Part shown: in pieces, positions 56,398 to 64,000 of the stretch
Numbering within the stretch: position 1 is the first letter of the stretch
Layout: each line of letters opens with the position of its first letter
Assembly: GCF_001045465.1 (NCBI RefSeq)
Contig: NZ_LFND01000001.1
Location: forward strand, 248,001-312,000
Length of the DNA: 64,000 bases
Reading direction: 5' to 3'
Source: Chryseobacterium angstadtii
GTDB lineage: Bacteria > Bacteroidota > Bacteroidia > Flavobacteriales > Weeksellaceae
Notes under the pieces: generated by a model
What the model was told of the DNA's origin: nothing
The model's input: the letters and a program-made list of their open reading frames with translations, nothing else
Database searches by the model: none
Position numbers and translations under genes: made by a program

Positions 56398-59300
56398 ATG
56401 AAATTTATTTTATCATTTATACTGTCCTTGTGTTCAGTACTGGGATTTTCACAGACCATACTTTACCAGACAGAAAATACATCAAGAACGGTTCAGGACC
56501 CACAAACGGTGATCCTTACTCCTGGATTTAGCGCTTCTTCAACAGTAGCTAATCCTTTTGTGGCAAAGATAGGATCCTCTACGGAAAGCTCTGGAGGCGG
56601 GCCTTTGGACTCCAATGCTGGTGTAAATAATCCATCTGGAACATCTGTTGTAGGTGATCAAAAATTCCATGACACAAAGGGAAATATTGAAGTGAGTGGA
56701 GCCGGACAGCTTCAGTTTACATTGCCTATTGCTTTACCTCCTGGAGTAAAAAATGTAGCTCCAAATATTAGCTTAATTTATTTAAGCAATTCAGGAAATG
56801 GTATTGCTGGCTATGGGTGGGCACTTTCAGGTATTACTACCATTTCAAGAATTGGAAAGAATATTGAAAAAGACGGAGAATTGAACAGTGTTAAATTAGA
56901 TTATTCAGATTATTTCAGTTTCAATGGACAAAGGTTGCTATTAAAATCAGGAGAATATGGTAAGGACGGAGCTGAATATGTGACTGAAAAATATTCCAAT
57001 ACTAAAATAAAATCCGTCGGATCTATAGCAGGGCAGATTTGGCAGGGCCCTGAATATTGGGAAGTTACTTTTGAAGATGGTTCCCAAGCTTGGTACGGAG
57101 CTACTGCTTTAGGAAGTAATCCAGCCAGAACAGCTTTAGAATATAATATTGTAAAATGGAGAGATGCACAAGGTAATTATATAAATTATAATTATGAGTA
57201 TACCATGATTTCCGGATTTAGAGGTATAGATGGTGGTGTGTCAAGAATATCATCAATTCATTGGGGTGGGAATGAAATTTTAAATAATCCCCACTTTAAT
57301 ACTATTGACTTTACTTATCATGACAGAGATCTTTCAGAAGAATCATATATGCAGGGGCTGAGATATATACAAAATAAATTATTATCTGAAATTAAGGTAA
57401 GTTCGAATGGAAACCAATTTAAAAGGTATGCTATTGAATATATAAAAAATGGAAGTAACTATCAATTAGTTAATACAATTACAGAACATAATACTGAAGA
57501 CAGTGCTGCCAATCCGATAACTTTTAATTATCCTGTTCCTACTCTACAAAATCTGGAATATTCACCAAACAGTATGGATAGTTTTGACAACGTTAAGTTG
57601 ACAGGTGATTTTAACGGAGATTCTTATGTGGACTTCATTATGAATAATGGAATTGTAAAACTTGGAGCCTTTAATGAAAACTTCACCGATGTTCCAACCT
57701 CTAAGATTTTTAACTCTGATGCAAAGATTGTCAATACTTTACTGGATGAAGAAGGTCAAGTATACAATGGAAATGGAATTATTCAATATGAAAATGGATA
57801 TATCCGCGGATATATCTTTAGAGACAATACTTTCGTTAAAGTATTTGAAAAGCTTGTCTATAACGAATCAGGTTGTACGCAAAGTACTACTGACCCTCAT
57901 CCTGCAGGATGCAGAATGTTGCTTCCCACATTGAATGAAGGAGATCTTAATGGGGATGGTATCTCAGATATATTTCTAACATTGAAGCAAGAGCTTTGCC
58001 AGTGGATTCCGGATCCTAACTGTAACAATCCCAATTCTTCTGGAACTATGAAAGGTCCTGAACCATGTACTATACTACGTTGTAACACGTATACAGTAGG
58101 AAACTTTATTGTGGATTTAAAAAATTCTAATAACCCTTTAGCTACTTATACTCTTGATTCGGGAATCAATGAAAACTTCTATTATAATCAACGCTATATG
58201 GATGTTGATGGTGATGGAAAAATCGAAACTATTGATGTTTCTACTACAGGCTATACAGTACTTGAGTTTGTAAAAAATGCTCCTAATGAGTATATCAAAA
58301 AAATAAAATTCACAGGTAGTTTATTTGAGGCCAGAGACACCGAAGTTCCTATATTATTTGGAGACTTTAATGGTGATGGAAATCTTGATTTTACAGTTCC
58401 TATTACAGACACTCAGGAAACAGATAACTGGAGGTTTTATATGGGAACCGAAAAAGGATTCTCCAATTTTTTAAAACCAAATTTTTTGAAATTTAGAAAA
58501 TCAAGTGCTTCAACGGGAAGTTTCCATATTTACCGTCACTTTTATTCAATTTCAGACACTAATAAAGATGGAAAGTCAGATATTATCCATATACGTTCTT
58601 ATAATGATATAGGGCAACAAAATTCAAATGGAAATTCAAATTATAGAACTTTCGGCTATGAAATATACACTTATACCTCCGATGGAGTTCAAAACGGTAT
58701 TCTAAATTTTGCTGTAAGTAATAAACTTGGCGGCCATAATTATGTTATACAAAATCCTCAAGAATATAGTTTATTCGCACCTATCACTTCTCAAATTAAG
58801 GTCAATAATAACTATTATAATGTTTTCCTATTCTGGAAAGAGCGACTACATAAACTTAAAGCTCCTTCTTCTATCAGTGAACTCTCTCAGGTTAAATCTA
58901 TTACTCAAGGAGGAATTACAATGTCTGTAGATTATCTGGAAATAATCCCGAATAATATTACTAATCCGAACTTTTACAAGAAAATAAAGAAAGAATTTTA
59001 TCCCTATTTTTCCTTAAACCGCTTAGATCAGTCTTATGCTGTGTCCCAGCTTAGGCAGGAAGGGAAGAAGCAGGATTTCCGGTATCGGGGAATGACAGGC
59101 AACATGCAAGGAAAAGGAATGCTAGGATACCATCAGACTGTCCGTTCTTCTTGGTATGCAACCGAATTTGAAAATACCAAAATCTGGTCAGGAGCAGAAA
59201 TAGATCCTCAACTTGACGGAGTTCCTATAAAAGAATGGTCTATCCGAACAAATGATGAGTCAAAAATTTTCCCAACAGATATCTCTGAGAACAATACTCA

Positions 59301-62300
59301 GTTATTAAGTTTTAAATCTACCTTTTATCAAGCTGACAAATTATTGAATAATCAGTTAGTCACTGCGCCTGTTTCAGATGACAACAAACCTAAGATCGTA
59401 ACAGCTACCATCGCGAAAAGTACCAAAACTAAAGATTTTCTAACAGGAACTATCACTACAGGCAGTCTTACCTACGGAGATTACTATCTTCCAGCCCAAA
59501 GTGTAACCAATGTTAACAATGGCTATGCTCTAACAACTTCTACATTTAAGTATATCCATAATCCTTCAGGATCAGGATCTGCTTATTATATCGGACGTCC
59601 AGAATCTAAAATAGATGTTGTTCAGGCTTATGGTGATACAAAATCCGCCAAAGAAGAATATATTTATGACAATAATCTTTTAAAAAACCTTAAAACCTGG
59701 AACAGAGACAATACAGGTTATCTTTTGGAAACATATAATTATGATGGTTTTGGAAATATCATTCAAAAAACAATCAGTAACAGTATAGATTCTCAAGTAC
59801 AAACGAACAAAGCTGTATATGAGCCTAAAGGAAGATTTGTAGAGAAGAAAACCGATAATTTAGGGCTGGAAACCAACATAATCTACACCCAATGGGGACA
59901 GATTGAAAAACAAACAGATCCGATAGGCAATACACTTATCAATAAATATGACGAATGGGGCAAACTTCTATCTTCTAAAACCAATTTGGAAGGTACAATA
60001 ACTTATCAGTATCTAAGAGATGCCAATTCCAACATAACAATTATACAATATAGTCCCAATGGTGATGTATCAAAAAAGCACACCAACAAACTGGGACAGG
60101 AATATAAAGTTTCTACTAAGGCATTTGGGCAAGGACAATTTGTTTCGAATGAAACTCAATATGACATACTGGGAAGAAAAACTGCAGAAAGCGAGCCTTT
60201 CTTTGAAGGAAGCAATCCTACCCAATGGAATACTATTACTTATGATGATACTATTTTCCCTGCAAAGATAACGGCAAAATCATTTAATGGAAAAGAAGTT
60301 GCGACTTCCGTTTCAGGCTTAACAACTACAGTAAAGGAAAACAACGGTAACGCGCGAACAACTACAAAAACGGGAGATGCTATTGGAAATACAATCTCTT
60401 CTTCTGATAAAGGAGGATTAATAACATTCTCTTATAACGCGGCTGGAGAGCAAGTTAAAGCGCAATACGCTGAAAATATTGTTACAACAAAATATGATAC
60501 ATGGGGAAGGAAATCAGAATTTAATGATCCATCCAACGGAATCTATAAATACGAATATGATGGTTTCGGCCAGCCTAAAAAAATAATAAGCCCTAAAGGC
60601 ACTAAAGAATACACTTACAATGCTTCTGGCCAGCTTATTTCCCAGAAAGAACTCTCTACAACAGATGGCGGCCAGGCTACCAATAAAATGATTTCTTATT
60701 CATATGATGATAAAGGAAGGGTAATTACCAAATCCGGGATATCAAAAGGAAAAGCATATAGCTCTACTGTTTCTTATGATCCTCAGGGCAGAGTTTTATC
60801 ATCATCCGAAAGCAGTAATGGTAGGTATTATATCCAAAAAGGGATCACCTATGATGATAAAGCAAGAGTGATCTCTTATGAAAAGCAGCTGTATTCTTCC
60901 GGTGTCCTGACAAAAGTACAGATAGAAAATGTTTATAGTGCATGGAATGGAGAGCTTTATCAGATAAAAGATAAAACTTCAGGCAAGCTATTATGGGAAC
61001 TCAATCAAGTCAATGAAAAAGGACAAGTACTTAAAGCAAAGTTAGGATCTGTGGATATCATCAATGATTATGACACAAACAGTGGTTTCCTTAAAGAAAT
61101 TAAGCATAATTCAGCAGTAAAGCCGAGTCTTTTAAACATCCGATATCAATTTGATGCCATCAGGAATGAACTGAAAAGCAGAGTTACAGGAGGAGACTTC
61201 AACATTACAGAATCATTTGACTATGATGATAACAACAGGCTTGTAAACTGGACCAATCCGGCGACGGGAGTTAAAACATTAAATGCCATCCTTAATGTTT
61301 ATGATGATAAAGGTAGAATTTTGGAAAACGACCAAGTCGGAAAAATTAAATTTGAAAATCCTGCAAAAGTATACCAGCCTACAGGAATGACTCTGAACGC
61401 TGAAGGAACCCAGAATTACAATAATAACCTTATCCAGAGTATTGCTTATAATGAAAATAATGATCCTGTCTTTATTGACGGTGAAAAAGGGAATGTAGCA
61501 TTTCAGTATGGACTTACCAACATGAGACAAAAAGTAAGCTATGGTGGGAGTTTTGATCCTGATCAGGAAGGAAAATTCACTAAATATTACAGTGAAGACG
61601 GAAGCTTTGAAGTTCTTAAAGATAATATAACCGGAAAAGAAAAACACATTCTTTACATTGGTGGGAATCCTTATGAAAGTAATATTGTATATTTAAAGAA
61701 CTTTACAGAGAGTAGCGGTTCTTACAAATTTTTGCACAAGGATTATTTAGGAAGTATTCTTGCTATAAGTGATGAAGCCGGAAATAAGCTTGAACAAAGG
61801 CACTTTGATGCATGGGGAAATTTCACTCATCTTCAGATTGGGAGTGGATCAGTCATTACGGATAAAAATATAATTGATACTACTTCATTATTAATAGACA
61901 GAGGATATACCAGCCATGAACATTTTGCAGAGGTGGGAATCATTCATATGAATGGAAGACTGTATGACCCATTGTTGAGACGGTTTTTAAACGCAGATGA
62001 ATATATCCAGGATCCTTACAATACGCAAAACTACAATAAGTATGGCTATGTGCTGAATAACCCGTTGATGTATAATGATCCAAGCGGAGAAGTACTTCCT
62101 TTCTTAATTGGTGTAGGGTTAGGTTATTTTTGGGCAACAGTAATATCCGGTGCCATTATTGGAGCTGCTATAAGTGTAGGTATGTATGCTCTTCAGGCAA
62201 CATTCAATAATAATTGGTCTTGGGGAGGCTTTGCAAAATCCATACTAATGGGAACAGTTACAGGTGCGGTTTCTGCAGGACTCGGAGAAGTATTCAGTGC

Positions 62301-63084
62301 CGGAGGTTTTTGGGCTACCGTCGGAAATGGAGCGTTGACTGGTGCAGGTAGTGGAGGTATTGTCTCGTTAATAAATGGAGATAATTTTCTTGAAGGAATA
62401 ATAAAAGGAGCTGTGATAGGCTCGGCTGTAGCCGCTGTAAGCTTTACGGTTAGTTATTATGCTAATGGACATAATAAGATTAAATATAAAACCACCACTT
62501 CGGATGTTAACAGTAATAATTTAGCATATGATGCAAATATACAGCATCAAACAATGCAAGATGATGTGAGTAGTACAAGAAATAAACTATTTACAAAGCC
62601 AGAAATTAATGAGTTTGGTGTAGGTAAAGATACTGTTGGGTTTGGTGGAGTAGATGGCTATTTATATCCAGGAGATGGAAGTAAAGTTTATGCCTACACT
62701 ACACCAAAAAACTTTTGGACAGGTAAGTCCGATATTGTTTATGCCCCTATAACCGCACAAAATAAAGAATTATTAAAAGCGACAATGATTCATGAAACAG
62801 GACATGCATATATTCAAAAATTAAACATATTTGATGCTGTTATAGATACTGAAAAATTAGAAATTCATCCAAATCTAGATACAACTGGTCATATTGCCAT
62901 AAGTAAGTTAGAACATGTTTATGCTGATAAAAATCTCTTGTTCAAAAGACCTCGTTATTTTTATAATAGTAGAAACAATATAAATTTAGCATATTCTAAG
63001 TTAAATAGTATCCAAAGATATTGGACTGACAAAACATTTGATAAACTTTATTCAATTTTTGACCGATTAACATTAATGAAATAA
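56398..63084 (+). CDS. SpvB/RHS-repeat polymorphic toxin with C-terminal HExGH zincin-like tip
   Basis: A 2228-residue exported giant. Signal peptide MKFILSFILSLCSVLGFSQ; SpvB-like N-terminal domain (~100-400, LQFTLPIALPPGVKNVAPNI); FG-GAP/VCBS-type units (GDFNGDSYVDF, GDLNGDGISDI, GDFNGDGNLDF, DTNKDGKSDI); a TcdB middle-like part (~860-1000); many YD repeats (e.g. YDEWGKLLSSK, YDGFGQPKKI); RHS core ending NGRLYDPLLRRFLNADEY and NPLMYNDPSGE (~1893). The variable tip then has Gly/Ala-rich hydrophobic helices (~1897-2020) and a putative metallopeptidase with MIHETGHAYI (H2132, E2133, H2136). The cocoon would enclose the tip until delivery. An immunity candidate follows. Confidence 0.88.
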   Translation: MKFILSFILSLCSVLGFSQTILYQTENTSRTVQDPQTVILTPGFSASSTVANPFVAKIGSSTESSGGGPLDSNAGVNNPSGTSVVGDQKFHDTKGNIEVSGAGQLQFTLPIALPPGVKNVAPNISLIYLSNSGNGIAGYGWALSGITTISRIGKNIEKDGELNSVKLDYSDYFSFNGQRLLLKSGEYGKDGAEYVTEKYSNTKIKSVGSIAGQIWQGPEYWEVTFEDGSQAWYGATALGSNPARTALEYNIVKWRDAQGNYINYNYEYTMISGFRGIDGGVSRISSIHWGGNEILNNPHFNTIDFTYHDRDLSEESYMQGLRYIQNKLLSEIKVSSNGNQFKRYAIEYIKNGSNYQLVNTITEHNTEDSAANPITFNYPVPTLQNLEYSPNSMDSFDNVKLTGDFNGDSYVDFIMNNGIVKLGAFNENFTDVPTSKIFNSDAKIVNTLLDEEGQVYNGNGIIQYENGYIRGYIFRDNTFVKVFEKLVYNESGCTQSTTDPHPAGCRMLLPTLNEGDLNGDGISDIFLTLKQELCQWIPDPNCNNPNSSGTMKGPEPCTILRCNTYTVGNFIVDLKNSNNPLATYTLDSGINENFYYNQRYMDVDGDGKIETIDVSTTGYTVLEFVKNAPNEYIKKIKFTGSLFEARDTEVPILFGDFNGDGNLDFTVPITDTQETDNWRFYMGTEKGFSNFLKPNFLKFRKSSASTGSFHIYRHFYSISDTNKDGKSDIIHIRSYNDIGQQNSNGNSNYRTFGYEIYTYTSDGVQNGILNFAVSNKLGGHNYVIQNPQEYSLFAPITSQIKVNNNYYNVFLFWKERLHKLKAPSSISELSQVKSITQGGITMSVDYLEIIPNNITNPNFYKKIKKEFYPYFSLNRLDQSYAVSQLRQEGKKQDFRYRGMTGNMQGKGMLGYHQTVRSSWYATEFENTKIWSGAEIDPQLDGVPIKEWSIRTNDESKIFPTDISENNTQLLSFKSTFYQADKLLNNQLVTAPVSDDNKPKIVTATIAKSTKTKDFLTGTITTGSLTYGDYYLPAQSVTNVNNGYALTTSTFKYIHNPSGSGSAYYIGRPESKIDVVQAYGDTKSAKEEYIYDNNLLKNLKTWNRDNTGYLLETYNYDGFGNIIQKTISNSIDSQVQTNKAVYEPKGRFVEKKTDNLGLETNIIYTQWGQIEKQTDPIGNTLINKYDEWGKLLSSKTNLEGTITYQYLRDANSNITIIQYSPNGDVSKKHTNKLGQEYKVSTKAFGQGQFVSNETQYDILGRKTAESEPFFEGSNPTQWNTITYDDTIFPAKITAKSFNGKEVATSVSGLTTTVKENNGNARTTTKTGDAIGNTISSSDKGGLITFSYNAAGEQVKAQYAENIVTTKYDTWGRKSEFNDPSNGIYKYEYDGFGQPKKIISPKGTKEYTYNASGQLISQKELSTTDGGQATNKMISYSYDDKGRVITKSGISKGKAYSSTVSYDPQGRVLSSSESSNGRYYIQKGITYDDKARVISYEKQLYSSGVLTKVQIENVYSAWNGELYQIKDKTSGKLLWELNQVNEKGQVLKAKLGSVDIINDYDTNSGFLKEIKHNSAVKPSLLNIRYQFDAIRNELKSRVTGGDFNITESFDYDDNNRLVNWTNPATGVKTLNAILNVYDDKGRILENDQVGKIKFENPAKVYQPTGMTLNAEGTQNYNNNLIQSIAYNENNDPVFIDGEKGNVAFQYGLTNMRQKVSYGGSFDPDQEGKFTKYYSEDGSFEVLKDNITGKEKHILYIGGNPYESNIVYLKNFTESSGSYKFLHKDYLGSILAISDEAGNKLEQRHFDAWGNFTHLQIGSGSVITDKNIIDTTSLLIDRGYTSHEHFAEVGIIHMNGRLYDPLLRRFLNADEYIQDPYNTQNYNKYGYVLNNPLMYNDPSGEVLPFLIGVGLGYFWATVISGAIIGAAISVGMYALQATFNNNWSWGGFAKSILMGTVTGAVSAGLGEVFSAGGFWATVGNGALTGAGSGGIVSLINGDNFLEGIIKGAVIGSAVAAVSFTVSYYANGHNKIKYKTTTSDVNSNNLAYDANIQHQTMQDDVSSTRNKLFTKPEINEFGVGKDTVGFGGVDGYLYPGDGSKVYAYTTPKNFWTGKSDIVYAPITAQNKELLKATMIHETGHAYIQKLNIFDAVIDTEKLEIHPNLDTTGHIAISKLEHVYADKNLLFKRPRYFYNSRNNINLAYSKLNSIQRYWTDKTFDKLYSIFDRLTLMK

Positions 63085-63088
63085 TGAC

Positions 63089-63565
63089 ATGAATTACAAA
63101 ATATTATTCCCTTTTTTAGCTTTTTTTTTCCTACAATGTAGATCTCAGAAAATAAACGATGTAAACTTTAAGTATGGTAAATTATTTTATCAAGATTCTA
63201 CAATAATAGAAAGCCATTTATATAACAGTGTAACAGGATTATACGAATATAAGAAGAAAAATTTCGGATTTGGAGAAGACGAAAGTGTAACAGCAACAAT
63301 AAAACTCACTGAGAAAGAGTTAAACGACATTTATAACTTGTATGTTTCTCTTAAACCCAAACACCTTACTGAGTGCATCTTTAATGATAATAAACTTTTT
63401 TATAAATCATATGTTATATTCAATTCAGAAAAAAATAAATTATCACCTGAATGTACTACTGGAAAACAAGAAGAAAATAATAAAATAAAAATCAAAATAC
63501 TCAAGTTAATAAAGTCTTCTCCTGCATATAAAACTGCATTTTATTGGGAATTCATTCGAAAGTAA
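63089..63565 (+). CDS. Putative immunity protein to the RHS zincin toxin
   Basis: A 158-residue exported protein starting 4 bases after the toxin stop. N-terminal hydrophobic signal MNYKILFPFLAFFFLQC (a possible but non-canonical lipobox, with Gln before Cys), then a Lys/Glu/Asn-rich mature protein with YNSVTGLYEYKKKNFGFGED, ATIKLTEKELNDIYNLYVSL and two further cysteines (LTECIF, SPECTTG). I do not recognise a family. The position directly after the toxin tip, the very AT-rich composition and a second, broken copy downstream are the hallmarks of an immunity gene; periplasmic location fits protection from a toxin arriving there. Confidence 0.7.
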   Translation: MNYKILFPFLAFFFLQCRSQKINDVNFKYGKLFYQDSTIIESHLYNSVTGLYEYKKKNFGFGEDESVTATIKLTEKELNDIYNLYVSLKPKHLTECIFNDNKLFYKSYVIFNSEKNKLSPECTTGKQEENNKIKIKILKLIKSSPAYKTAFYWEFIRK

Positions 63566-63669
63566 GAAATTGACAAGGAAGTTTGCTTCCAATAGTGAAT
63601 TTAAATAAACAATTACAGGCTATGATTATTCTCAAACCTTCTTCATGTCCAGAGACCTATGCATTATAA

Positions 63670-64000
63670 AAGATAATAATTATAAAGAAAATAGAATCAT
63701 ATAACAGTAAAACAGGATTATATTACAAAGCTAATTGTGGATCCTATTCTGCACCCTTTGAAGCAGAAATAGTAATTCCTTTAACAAAGCAAGAAAAATC
63801 TAAAATTTGGAAGATCAAAAATGAATCAAAGAAATATACTTTAGAAGACTGTACCATGATTGAAGATATTACTATCAAATCAAGCTTTTATTTTCATAAT
63901 GAAAAGTTAGCGAAAAAATGTACAGAAACACAATCTGAGAAAAGGCTGTTTATAAAACTTAATATGCAATTAAGACTAATCTTAGAATCAAAGCAAGAAT
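63670..64000 (+). pseudogene. Truncated second immunity-like gene (runs off the window)
   Basis: An open frame without start codon (in-frame TAA at 63667) that continues past the window end. Its translation aligns with the protein at 63089: IESYNSKTGLYYKANC against IESHLYNSVTGLYEYKK, IVIPLTKQEKSKIWKI against ATIKLTEKELNDIYNL, and Cys-containing LEDCTMI and AKKCTETQ against LTECIF and SPECTTG. It lacks the signal peptide, so it is probably a decayed or displaced immunity copy; an unusual start codon (ATA/ATT) is a weaker alternative. Confidence 0.7.

Overview
The window comes from a Bacteroidota genome, most likely Flavobacteriia of the Chryseobacterium type. The reasons are an AT-rich sequence, promoters built on the Bacteroidota -7 element TAnnTTTG rather than TATAAT, start sites without Shine-Dalgarno sequences, several exported proteins with type IX secretion (T9SS) C-terminal sorting domains, BtuG/LptD/CzcA proteins of the Bacteroidota type, and GG-leader peptides of the kind annotated in Chryseobacterium as bacteriocin-like. 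The genus is inferred from this; no 16S gene is present.

Layout. 1-815: start of the str operon on the minus strand (rpsL, 5' part of rpsG). 1280-4085: Dps-type ferritin, nicotinate phosphoribosyltransferase, an exported YciI-like protein and an unknown gene. 4140-8928: an accessory patch with two duplicated six-cysteine GG-leader peptides, a third short GG-leader peptide on the other strand, a GEVED/T9SS protein, and intact and broken copies of a DUF5995 gene. 9239-13923: rmuC, a membrane protein, a membrane-bound LytTR regulator, a CPBP membrane protease and a TrmH-family methyltransferase. 14034-25015: mostly housekeeping and envelope genes (Ala-rich lipoprotein, 5-formyl-THF cyclo-ligase, trhO, HtrA protease, ridA, lptD, amidase). 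25074-26055: three tRNA-Glu genes around rpsT. 26163-28347: a GntR/FadR regulator followed by a fosmidomycin-resistance-type MFS exporter, with a shared operator. 28498-29271: a T9SS protein.

29407-36400 is a vitamin B12 uptake operon on the minus strand: promoter, cobalamin riboswitch, TonB-dependent receptor, BtuG-like beta-propeller lipoprotein, a second surface lipoprotein, and a large T9SS surface protein. 36733-42747 is a redox/copper cluster: an MbnP-like copper protein, an MbnH-like di-heme protein and an outer membrane protein with a cysteine cluster, then an exported superoxide dismutase, SCO, a YHS lipoprotein and two paralogous small Cys-rich proteins. 43374-54029 is a seven-gene zinc/cobalt/cadmium efflux operon: a czcA-czcC fusion, czcB, ICMT-like, bestrophin, czcD, a Fur-family regulator and a ZntA-type ATPase. 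The palindrome TTTGCAATNNCATTGCA sits at the same distance from the -7 box in front of the first and the last gene of this operon. 54932-64000 is a polymorphic toxin locus: two small exported accessory proteins, a 2228-residue SpvB/RHS protein whose tip carries an HExGH zincin motif, a likely immunity protein, and a broken second immunity copy running off the window.

The parts I consider least described are the duplicated GG-leader peptide cassettes, the shared metal operator, the MbnP/MbnH cassette without any methanobactin gene, the B12 riboswitch coupled to a start-codon hairpin, and the RHS zincin tip with its immunity array.
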